A stretch of 5,550 nucleotides of DNA from Flavobacterium sp. (GCA_030151565.1 JASLDM010000035.1:1-5550); one strand, 5' to 3'; shown: positions 1 to 5,550, counted from the first letter of the stretch. Notes: generated from the sequence alone by a model not told the origin. Numbers and translations: made by a program.

Positions 1-957
1 ATTGATGAAAGTTTTTTGCATTTTAAAGGATTTGAGAATTTTGATCTAATCGAATACGGCAAGCGCATTCGTAAAGAAGTTGCACAAAACACGCTCATCC
101 CTACTTGCATAGGGTTTGGACCTACTAAAGCCTTGAGTAAACTAGCCAATCGAATAGCTAAGAAATTCCCAGAATTGGAAGGTGTTTACGCCATAGATAC
201 AGAAGAAAAGCGTATCAAAGCCTTGCGATGGACAAATATTGAAGATGTTTGGGGTATAGGCAGGCAATTTGCAAAAAAACTAAAAGCAAAAGGCGTACTC
301 AAAGCCATTGACTTTACGCAGCTCACTGATGCTTACGTTCAAAAAGAGTTTAGTGTGGTCGGTTTACGCTTAAAAAAAGAATTAGAAGGTATTTCAGCCA
401 TTCGATTAGAAGATGTAAAATCAAAGAAAAGCATAGCTACAACACGTTCTTTTGACAAAACCTATCAAGACAAATCTTATATTGAAGAACGGGTTGCTAC
501 ATTTGCTGTCACTTGTGCCGAAAAACTTAGAAAGCAGCAGAGTACTTGTGAGCTTGTCACCGTTTTTATTCTTACAAATCGATTTCAAAAAGAAGATACT
601 CCGTATTATCAGTCTATAAATGTGTCCATCCCTTTTCCTACCAATTCCAGTATTGAAATAGTGAAATATGCCAAAAAAGGATTAGACCTCCTTTTTAAAG
701 AAGGCTACAGATATAAAAAAGCAGGAGTTATCGTTGGGGGTATTAGTCCTGAGTCGAAAAAGCAATTCAATCTCTTTGAAGATGAACCTGTAGTACACCG
801 TCAATTGATGCAGGTTTTGGATACACTCAATGGAAAATACGGAACCAAAAAACTAAAACTAGGTTCACAAGATATAAGCAAAACCTGGAAAATGAAACAA
901 GAACACCTCAGTCCAAATTATACGACAAGTTGGGATGATATACTCCATATAAAATGA
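1..957 (+). CDS. umuC: UmuC-type Y-family DNA polymerase (DNA polymerase V catalytic subunit), 5' end cut off by window
   Basis: Catalytic subunit of an error-prone translesion polymerase that copies past damaged bases, normally activated by cleaved UmuD and RecA. The frame is open from base 1, and its second and third codons are the Asp-Glu of the Y-family catalytic motif (IDESF), equivalent to D101/E102 of E. coli UmuC. About 100 N-terminal residues, including the first catalytic Asp and the steric gate, therefore lie outside the window, and the in-frame TTG at 16 is not a real start. Visible in order: fingers/palm motif GPTKALSKLANRIAKK (from codon 40), a thumb helix-hairpin-helix around VWGIGRQFAKKL, the little-finger region, and a beta-clamp binding motif QFNLF (bases 763-777) matching QLNLF of E. 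coli UmuC. The DUF4113-like tail (KYG, LGSQ, LSPNYTT) is complete. The 318 visible codons plus the missing part give the usual length of about 420. It ends in a 4 bp overlap with umuD. Assignment is firm. Confidence 0.95.
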   Translation: MDESFLHFKGFENFDLIEYGKRIRKEVAQNTLIPTCIGFGPTKALSKLANRIAKKFPELEGVYAIDTEEKRIKALRWTNIEDVWGIGRQFAKKLKAKGVLKAIDFTQLTDAYVQKEFSVVGLRLKKELEGISAIRLEDVKSKKSIATTRSFDKTYQDKSYIEERVATFAVTCAEKLRKQQSTCELVTVFILTNRFQKEDTPYYQSINVSIPFPTNSSIEIVKYAKKGLDLLFKEGYRYKKAGVIVGGISPESKKQFNLFEDEPVVHRQLMQVLDTLNGKYGTKKLKLGSQDISKTWKMKQEHLSPNYTTSWDDILHIK

Positions 958-1418
958 AAAAACTACCTGAAAACAACCGCTTTGGATCAGAGTTAGAGCT
1001 CCTGAATATCGAAACAGAAAGCGATAAAAAGTATGTGGAAATCTATGGGGCTGTACCTGCAGGATTCCCCTCACCTGCCGAGGATTTTTTAGGAGATCGA
1101 ATCAGTTTGGATGAACGCTATTTGTCTAAAGTAGAAAGCACCTTTGTCAACCGTGTAAAAGGTTTGTCAATGTATCCTGAGTATTTGGAGGATGATATCA
1201 TTATCATTCGTTCCGATTATACCCCTATGGATGGAGACGATATTGTTGTGTCAATCAACGCTTCTGAATACACCCTCAAGCGATACCGCAAACAAAGCAA
1301 TACTCTAGTAGCTATAAATCCAGATTATGCAAAAAGTGTTACCATTGAGGAAAATGACGAAGTAATCATTCTAGGAGTTGTAGATACCATAGTAAGAGAA
1401 AAAAAGAAAAGACGATAG
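954..1418 (+). CDS. umuD: UmuD-type S24 self-cleaving peptidase (DNA polymerase V accessory subunit)
   Basis: Accessory subunit of the translesion polymerase. In the known family, RecA filaments stimulate self-cleavage to UmuD', which dimerises and activates UmuC. The 154-residue protein shows the cleavage site in PAGFPSPAEDF (Ala36-Gly37; E. coli has Cys24-Gly25 in CGFPSPAADY). The catalytic Ser72 lies in KGLSMYP and the catalytic Lys109 in YTLKRY. The spacings from cleavage residue to Ser (36) and from Ser to Lys (37) equal those in E. coli UmuD (24, 60, 97), so the protease should be active. The N-terminal arm is about 12 residues longer than in E. coli, and the C-terminus ends in a basic KKKRR tail. 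The ATG overlaps the umuC stop (ATGA, 954-957), which indicates translational coupling and fixes the start. The gene lies downstream of umuC rather than upstream. Any damage-responsive operator would be upstream of umuC, outside the window. Confidence 0.95.
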   Translation: MKKLPENNRFGSELELLNIETESDKKYVEIYGAVPAGFPSPAEDFLGDRISLDERYLSKVESTFVNRVKGLSMYPEYLEDDIIIIRSDYTPMDGDDIVVSINASEYTLKRYRKQSNTLVAINPDYAKSVTIEENDEVIILGVVDTIVREKKKRR

Positions 1419-1480
1419 GTGTTTGAGTCATCTGCCAGCTTTGTTAGGGCATCATTTTGTACTGCCTCACTACTTTACTC

Positions 1481-1507
1481 AATCTAAAAATAGATTCACT
1501 ATATTTG
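1481..1507 (+). promoter_or_regulatory. possible promoter/operator of the first AraC-family gene
   Basis: TATATTTG at 1500-1507 matches the Bacteroidota -7 consensus TANNTTTG. Directly upstream lies a perfect inverted repeat, AATCTA-aaaa-TAGATT (1481-1496), which falls where a regulator between the -7 and -33 regions could bind. No TTG is found at the expected -33 distance, so the promoter would be weak or activator-dependent. Initiation a few bases after 1507 would give a leader of about 50 nt to the ATG at 1565. Both elements are short and AT-rich and could be chance. Confidence 0.3.
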
Positions 1508-1564
1508 TTTATAGGCAACGTTATCTTTGGCTATCAAACAGCAGCACTATTGACAAAAAATCTT

Positions 1565-2383
1565 ATGAATATTAAAGACAGTATAGAAGTTTTTACGGAA
1601 CCTTGCCCCCCTCAAGTTTTATTTGAAAAAGGATTCCTTTCTATAATGCTACTTGAAAAAGGGTTTGTAAAAGTCAATAATGGAATTAAAGAAGAGCAAG
1701 TAACTGTAGGTACAATGCTTATTCATACACCTGGAGCAGAGGAATTCTCCATAGAGGATGGTGCGGAATGCAGCGTTATCGGCATTCGATTTAAATTTGA
1801 TGTATTGAAGAAAATAAAGATCATAGATGATGTTCAGCACAAGCTTTTTTATTTCGAAAATCAATATTTACCTATTTGGAGATTAACCACAGACGAGCAA
1901 AAATTACTAAAACAGTTACTCGATAATATTGCTTTTAGACTGCATACTTCTGATCAACATTTATTTGGTAAACAATTGTTTGAATTAGCTTTTTCAGAGT
2001 TTATTCTAGAGCTCGCAAACATAGGAAGTAAATTAAACAAAAACTCCTTATCTAACTATACTCGAGGAGAATATTTGACAATTCAATTCATAGCATTAGC
2101 TCGCCAACATTATAAAGTTGAAACAAAACTTGAGTTTTACGCAAGTAAATTATCAGTAACCACAAAGTACTTGTCAGAAACGGTCAAGCAAATTAATAAT
2201 AAAACCGCAAAAGAAATTTTGTTAGAACTGCGCCTATCTAATGCTAAGTTTCTCCTCTCCAAAAGCGATTTAGACATTAAAGAAATAGCTTATCAATTAG
2301 GCTATGATTCGCTGTCAACCTTCTCTAGATATTTTAAAGAAAAAGAAGGCATTTCACCCAAAGAGTATAAAGACAGCCTTTAA
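1565..2383 (+). CDS. AraC-family transcriptional regulator
   Basis: Cytoplasmic DNA-binding regulator of 272 residues, the normal length for the family. The N-terminal part (about residues 8-100) is beta-rich and cupin-like, with no close resemblance to a sensor of known ligand. The C-terminal AraC/XylS domain (about 168-272) has two helix-turn-helix units. The first is around LEFYASKLSVTTKYLSETVKQ (189-209); the second is IKEIAYQLGYDSLSTFSRYFK (238-258), followed by the signature GISPKEYKDS. The frame can be extended upstream to a TTG at 1457, but that adds 36 residues of poor quality and spans a likely promoter, so the ATG at 1565 is preferred. There is no clear Shine-Dalgarno sequence. It lies 146 bp after umuD and 216 bp before the OYE gene on the same strand, so it probably controls that enzyme and perhaps itself. 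The sensing half contains two cysteines, C14 and C69. The signal is unknown. Confidence 0.92.
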   Translation: MNIKDSIEVFTEPCPPQVLFEKGFLSIMLLEKGFVKVNNGIKEEQVTVGTMLIHTPGAEEFSIEDGAECSVIGIRFKFDVLKKIKIIDDVQHKLFYFENQYLPIWRLTTDEQKLLKQLLDNIAFRLHTSDQHLFGKQLFELAFSEFILELANIGSKLNKNSLSNYTRGEYLTIQFIALARQHYKVETKLEFYASKLSVTTKYLSETVKQINNKTAKEILLELRLSNAKFLLSKSDLDIKEIAYQLGYDSLSTFSRYFKEKEGISPKEYKDSL

Positions 2384-2442
2384 TCCTCATTTAAAACAAC
2401 AATATCCGTAGTTTTTCTATTTATATTCTTAATGAACTCGCG

Positions 2443-2450
2443 TATTTTTG
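2443..2450 (+). promoter_or_regulatory. weak candidate -7 promoter box upstream of the OYE gene
   Basis: TATTTTTG fits the Bacteroidota -7 consensus TANNTTTG inside the 216 bp non-coding gap (2384-2599) between the AraC gene and the oxidoreductase gene. No TTG element is present at the usual -33 spacing, and the leader would be about 140 nt. A poorer alternative, TAGGTTTA at 2576-2583, lies just before the ATG. The gap shows no hairpin terminator after the AraC gene, so read-through from it is also possible. One such match in an AT-rich gap of this size can occur by chance. Confidence 0.2.
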
Positions 2451-2599
2451 AGATATGCAATTTAAATATGTGTATATCATTCTTTTAGTGTGCCAATACT
2501 TAAAGATAGCACCGTTTAATTTTTCAAATTACAAGTAAAGAAACACTAGAGATTACTTTCTAAGTACCTTCTCATAGGTTTAAAATAAACGAATTCATT

Positions 2600-3814
2600 A
2601 TGAAGAATATTACAAAAAATGAGCAAAGTGTCTTTGATCCAGCAACGCTAGGACCCATCACTTTATCCAATAGAGTTATTAAAGCAGCAACCAGTGAAGG
2701 GCGTAGTCCAGAAGGAAAAGTCACGCAATCCTTAATTGATTTTCACAGAGGATTTATTGAAGGAGGTGCTGCAATGACTACCTTGGCTTATTGTGCTATT
2801 TCTCCAGCAGGTTTTGCTGCACCAGGAGAAATCTTAATGATCCGTGACAACATACCTGGATTACAAAAATTCACTCAAGCGATGCATGATGCTGGCGGAT
2901 TAGCTTCTGCACAATTAGGACATGCCGGACCAGTGGCACATAAAAATATTACAGGAGTTCAGCCAATTGCTCCCTCTCGATTTATGAATCCAACGAGCTT
3001 TCAAATCTGTCGTGAAATTACGCGAGATGAAATGAAACAAGTAATTCAACAATTTGTAGATGCTGCTGAAGTAGCTGCAGACGCAGGTTTTGATGCTATC
3101 GAGTTGCACTTTGGTCATCTTTATCTCGTTTCGTCTTTCTTTAGCCCTTGGATCAATAAACGAAAAGATGAGTATGGAGGATCTATCGAGAATAGAACAA
3201 GATTTGCCAAAGAAATTCTATTAGCAGTCAAAGAAAAAGTAAAAGATAGATTAGCAATTATCATCAAAATATCGATGGACGATGGTATAAAAGGGTCTAT
3301 TTGGCTGGATGAAGCAACAGAAACCGTTAAGATTTTAGATCAAACCGGAGCAGTAGATGCGTTTGAATTGACTATGGGATCTTCTGTGTACAAACAAATG
3401 TATCTTTTTAGAGGAGAAACAGATATTGATGGAATGGCAGCAACACAAAAAGGAATTTTTAAGTTGGGCGTTAAGTTATTCGGTCGAAAAATGTTAGGAG
3501 AATTTGCCTACAATGATCTTTATATGTTAGAATCAGCAAGACAGTTCCTTCCTGTTGTGGAACATGCTCAATTGATATTGTTGGGCGGAATCAACGACCA
3601 TTCTCATATGCAAAAAGCGATGGAGGAAGGTTTTTCTTTTGTAGCTATGGGGAGAGCTCTATTGAGAGAGCCGGATATTGTAAATAAACTAAAACAAAAT
3701 GAGAAAGCTTCAGGACTGTGTATTCATTGTAACAAATGTATGTTCACTGTTTATGGAACTACTCACTGCGTGTTTTTAAAAGAATATGCAACCTCATCAA
3801 AACAAGCAATATAA
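2600..3814 (+). CDS. Old Yellow Enzyme family NADH:flavin oxidoreductase with C-terminal Cys cluster
   Basis: FMN-dependent reductase of the OYE/2,4-dienoyl-CoA reductase superfamily. Members reduce activated C=C bonds (enones, enals, nitro compounds) using NAD(P)H; the substrate here is unknown. The 404 residues form one TIM-barrel starting FDPATLGPITLSNRVIKAA. The active-site pair is His170/His173 followed by Tyr175 (HFGHLYL), matching HAAHGYL of YqjM-type enzymes, then the family signature SPWINKRKDEYGGSIENRTRF (182-202). The FMN-phosphate region is LLGGIND (327-333) plus MGRALLREP (350-358). Position 30-31 is Ala-Thr, so the flavin-tuning Cys of YqjM is absent. The C-terminus carries C374-x2-C377-x2-C380-x9-C390, a possible iron-sulfur or zinc site. 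The C-terminal FAD/NAD(P)H domain of FadH-type proteins is missing. The ATG at 2600 gives the expected family N-terminus. The gene follows an AraC regulator and ends inside a strong terminator. An electrophile-detoxifying role is inferred. Confidence 0.93.
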   Translation: MKNITKNEQSVFDPATLGPITLSNRVIKAATSEGRSPEGKVTQSLIDFHRGFIEGGAAMTTLAYCAISPAGFAAPGEILMIRDNIPGLQKFTQAMHDAGGLASAQLGHAGPVAHKNITGVQPIAPSRFMNPTSFQICREITRDEMKQVIQQFVDAAEVAADAGFDAIELHFGHLYLVSSFFSPWINKRKDEYGGSIENRTRFAKEILLAVKEKVKDRLAIIIKISMDDGIKGSIWLDEATETVKILDQTGAVDAFELTMGSSVYKQMYLFRGETDIDGMAATQKGIFKLGVKLFGRKMLGEFAYNDLYMLESARQFLPVVEHAQLILLGGINDHSHMQKAMEEGFSFVAMGRALLREPDIVNKLKQNEKASGLCIHCNKCMFTVYGTTHCVFLKEYATSSKQAI

Positions 3815-3857
3815 AAATTAAAAGGGTTCGTTCTCGTGAGCGAACCCTTTTAATTTT
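3814..3857. terminator. strong bidirectional intrinsic terminator
   Basis: A perfect 17 bp inverted repeat has arms at 3814-3830 and 3841-3857 and contains AAGGGTTCG / CGAACCCTT. The inner bases extend the stem by about 3 more pairs (one G-U) to a TCGT tetraloop. The arms are bounded by A-run and T-run halves (AAAATTAAAA / TTTTAATTTT), so on either strand the stem is followed by a U-rich tract. It starts at the last base of the OYE stop codon and sits between convergent genes. It should therefore stop transcription of the oxidoreductase rightward and of the RclC-like gene leftward. Confidence 0.93.
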
Positions 3858-3911
3858 ATACAAGCATTCAATCGATTTCTAGAACTAAAAGAAGCTTGTT
3901 TAAGAAATCCC

Positions 3912-4538
3912 TTATTTCTTGTGTTTTTTAATCGGATGAAACTCTAGGATTCTTTTAGCAGATTCAGACGCGATTATAAGTCCTCCAGCCAACATAATAA
4001 TGTCTTTTAGAACTAATCTACCCGCTCCAGATAAATATGGAAAACCAAAATGAGGTGTTGGAAAATCACCACCCAGATTAGGTACATATACTTCGGGTGT
4101 AGTTATTAAAAATGACAAGGTAACCAACGACATTCCAGCTGTTAAGAATCCTCCTAAAAAGCCTATTTTAGGAAACCAAATCCCGAATAAAACAAAAGTT
4201 CCAATACTTACAATCACAAGGCCTAATCCATATGAAAAAATATAAGTACCATTCTCGGTATGCCAGTCGGTATTGAGTTGTACCGTTTTACCTTCAGGAT
4301 TTTTGTGAAGGGTATATTCGGCAACTTCCTTCCCCGAATCATTCGAGACTATGTTTCCTGCTTTGTTATAAAAGAAACTCATAAAAGGACTATTGGCAAC
4401 AAAAGGCACAATGCCATCAGCCTCATAAGAAAAAGCTTTTAAGCCACCAATCCAAGCCATAACAATAAATATGGCAATGCGTAATACATTGATAAATTGA
4501 CTTTGTAAGCCAGCAAAAATGTTTAGGATTTTTTCCAT
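3912..4538 (-). CDS. rclC: DUF417/YkgB-family inner membrane protein, RclC-like
   Basis: Integral membrane protein of 208 residues, close to E. coli RclC/YkgB (about 197), which contributes to survival of reactive chlorine stress. Its molecular activity is not established. Four hydrophobic helices are visible: about 17-37, 98-121, 125-147 and 172-192. Family landmarks are WIGGLKAFSYEADGIVPFVA (29-48), the following NSPFMSFFY, and GRLVLKDIIMLAGG before and in the last helix. A polar stretch of about 40 residues (58-96) separates helices 1 and 2, and the C-terminus is a basic KKHKK tail. The start is the ATG at 4538; no alternative is needed. It lies 71 bp downstream of an AraC-family gene on the same strand and has its own candidate -7 box. 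E. coli rclC is likewise next to an AraC-type regulator gene (rclR), but rclA and rclB are not seen here. Family membership is firm; the reactive chlorine role in this organism is inferred. Confidence 0.88.
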   Translation of the reverse strand: MEKILNIFAGLQSQFINVLRIAIFIVMAWIGGLKAFSYEADGIVPFVANSPFMSFFYNKAGNIVSNDSGKEVAEYTLHKNPEGKTVQLNTDWHTENGTYIFSYGLGLVIVSIGTFVLFGIWFPKIGFLGGFLTAGMSLVTLSFLITTPEVYVPNLGGDFPTPHFGFPYLSGAGRLVLKDIIMLAGGLIIASESAKRILEFHPIKKHKK

Positions 4539-4562
4539 TTTGAATCATGTTTTAAATGTATT

Positions 4563-4570
4563 CAAAAGTA
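4563..4570 (-). promoter_or_regulatory. candidate -7 promoter box for the rclC-like gene
   Basis: Read on the minus strand, the bases spell TACTTTTG, a match to the Bacteroidota -7 consensus TANNTTTG, within the 71 bp gap before the rclC-like ATG. Initiation about 7 bases downstream would leave a leader of some 15-20 nt. The nearest upstream TTG (4600-4598) is 27 bp away, too far for a standard -33 element, so an activator may be needed. The box overlaps an ATTCA-N9-TGAAT inverted repeat (4560-4578), a possible but weak operator. Confidence 0.38.
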
Positions 4571-4609
4571 CAGTGAATGTCATTTTATAAAAATGGACAA
4601 ATACGGCTA

Positions 4610-5476
4610 TTACCTAGACTTTTCCGCAACAATAGATATACCAACTTGTTCTCGAAATGTTTTGGGAGATACCCCTACTCCTTTTTTGAAATATTTACTA
4701 AAATAGAATTCATCTTCAAACCCTAAAGTCGCCGCAATTTCTTTGATGCTTTTATAAGTTAAATGCAATAGTTTTTTTGATTCTAATATAAGGCGTTCTT
4801 GAATAAGTTTTGAAGGAGCTTTACCGTAGTGTTTTCTTATTTTTTTGCTAAATGCATCTACAGACAATCCGTATTGACTTGCATAAAAACCAACCGATTT
4901 CGATGTTGTAAAATGTAGGTCAAGCAATGTATTGAAACTTTGGATATCTGAATGCAATACCGTTTTTTTAAGACAGTCAGATCCAAGTTGCTTCTCTTTG
5001 CTACACAAAGCCAACAAAAGCTGAAGATAAGATCGGGCAATAGCCAAATCATAGTGCTCTTGCGCAGTTTTAAATTCATCTATTTTATCAAAGAGCGACT
5101 CGATTTCCTTAAAAAAAGGCTCCGAAACAGTTATAAAAGGCTCCTCATAGATGTTATTGAACAAAATACCATTACAAGCCACCTCCTCTTTGTGGTATTC
5201 TATACAGTAGAAATCCCCGTGAAATTGGAGAAAACGAATATCTTTTAAACCATCAAATTCAAGCTTTAAAAGTTGGTAGGGCGATAAAAAAAGGATAGTA
5301 TAACCATTAACCTCATAAGCATTGAAATCCAGTGCAAAAGATGCTTTGCCCTCGATTAATAAAAGGAAATAATAAGGCTCATTAAACTCCGAAAGCATAA
5401 TAGGTGTTTGAAAAGAAGAAATTTTAATAAAAGAATTCAATAGCCCAAAAGATTTAGTATGTAACGATACCTTCAA
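4610..5476 (-). CDS. AraC-family transcriptional regulator with cupin sensor domain
   Basis: Regulator of about 288 residues, the usual size for cupin-AraC proteins. The N-terminal cupin (about residues 27-108) includes EPYYFLLLIEGKASF and the stretch FYCIEYHKEEVACNG. The C-terminal AraC domain has a first helix-turn-helix at about 196-218 (VGFYASQYGLSVDAFSKKIR). The second is at 243-265 (SIKEIAATLGFEDEFYFSKYFK) and is followed by VGVSPKTFRE. It is clearly different from the other AraC protein in the window. The start is uncertain: the frame stays open to the window edge with no ATG upstream. TTG at 5476 in an A-rich context keeps the whole cupin, while the first ATG (5398, residue 27) would trim its edge. 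The gene precedes the rclC-like gene by 71 bp on the same strand and is its likely regulator. Cupin cysteines C91 and C101 could be redox-active, but this is speculative, and the protein cannot be called RclR from the sequence alone. Confidence 0.9.
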   Translation of the reverse strand: MKVSLHTKSFGLLNSFIKISSFQTPIMLSEFNEPYYFLLLIEGKASFALDFNAYEVNGYTILFLSPYQLLKLEFDGLKDIRFLQFHGDFYCIEYHKEEVACNGILFNNIYEEPFITVSEPFFKEIESLFDKIDEFKTAQEHYDLAIARSYLQLLLALCSKEKQLGSDCLKKTVLHSDIQSFNTLLDLHFTTSKSVGFYASQYGLSVDAFSKKIRKHYGKAPSKLIQERLILESKKLLHLTYKSIKEIAATLGFEDEFYFSKYFKKGVGVSPKTFREQVGISIVAEKSR

Positions 5477-5527
5477 ATTTATTGATTTTTTTATAATTAG
5501 CTCTTTGTTTTTGGTAAATAGTAATCT

Positions 5528-5550
5528 GTAATGAGTGAAAAGTAATGAGT
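5528..5550. repeat. short direct repeat GTAATGAGT x2 at window edge
   Basis: GTAATGAGT occurs at 5528-5536 and again at 5542-5550, separated by GAAAA, with a degenerate third copy GTAATCTGT at 5521-5529. The run may continue beyond the window. It lies upstream of the minus-strand AraC gene and supports this stretch being non-coding, even though the reading frame is formally open. The function is unknown; it could be a fragment of a dispersed intergenic repeat or a regulator site. Confidence 0.5.

Noticed and set aside
16..18. TTG as the start of the polymerase gene
   Set aside because: The frame is open to base 1 and the preceding codons encode the conserved catalytic Asp-Glu, so the gene is truncated by the window rather than starting here.
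1457..1564. 36-codon N-terminal extension of the first AraC protein from a TTG
   Set aside because: The extension does not resemble an AraC N-terminus, has no ATG, and covers a -7-like box and an inverted repeat; the ATG at 1565 gives normal length.
1419..1564. Terminator after umuD
   Set aside because: Only a 4 bp GGCA/TGCC pairing with an 11-nt loop (1448-1466) is visible, with no U-tract that fits; not enough to call a terminator.
1649..1864. Antisense open frame of 71 codons inside the first AraC gene
   Set aside because: It lies wholly within a well-supported gene on the other strand, and its translation has no recognisable domain or start context. The other open frames opposite genes (865-1074, 2915-3118, 4260-4442, 4952-5248) fail for the same reason, as does the same-strand alternative-frame one at 4858-5079.
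3860..3899. ACAAGC / GCTTGT inverted repeat
   Set aside because: Six-base arms separated by 28 bases with no inner pairing; expected by chance in this composition.
3902..3920. Hairpin AAGAAAT-ccctt-ATTTCTT across the rclC-like stop codon
   Set aside because: The stem is only 7 AT-rich pairs with no following U-tract on the minus strand; the strong hairpin at 3814-3857 explains termination better.
1..5550. tRNA, rRNA, CRISPR array, insertion sequence or attachment site
   Set aside because: No cloverleaf-like tRNA pattern, regular spaced repeats, transposase-like protein or terminal inverted repeats with target duplications were seen.

Overview
The window is AT-rich with A/T-rich, weakly Shine-Dalgarno leaders, and its few recognisable promoter-like signals fit the Bacteroidota -7 consensus TANNTTTG. 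Together with the protein types (UmuC/UmuD, two AraC-family regulators, a DUF417/RclC membrane protein) this suggests a chromosomal segment of a member of the Bacteroidota, probably a flavobacterium. That assignment is inferred from sequence style, not from a database match.

Layout. Bases 1-1418 carry a translesion-polymerase pair on the + strand: the C-terminal three quarters of a UmuC-type Y-family polymerase, then a complete UmuD-type self-cleaving S24 peptidase that overlaps it by 4 bp (ATGA). The order umuC then umuD is the reverse of the classical umuDC operon. Bases 1419-3857 hold a + strand AraC-family regulator, a 216 bp gap, and a single-domain Old Yellow Enzyme (OYE) family flavin oxidoreductase with a C-terminal four-cysteine cluster. 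A very strong symmetric hairpin terminator (3814-3857) closes this unit. It also faces the convergent - strand unit (5476 to 3912), which consists of a second, unrelated AraC-family regulator and, 71 bp downstream, a four-helix DUF417 protein of the RclC (reactive chlorine resistance) family. The right edge is non-coding and carries short direct repeats.

How the genes may work together. The polymerase pair is a mutagenic DNA-damage tolerance module. The other four genes form two regulator/effector pairs placed tail to tail: AraC + OYE reductase (candidate electrophile or enone detoxification) and AraC + RclC-like membrane protein (candidate oxidant or reactive chlorine defence). A stress-defence theme across the window is plausible but inferred. 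No clearly unprecedented system is visible. The points most worth following up are the reversed umuC-umuD order, the cysteine cluster on the OYE, the AraC-RclC pairing, and the uncertain start of the second regulator.
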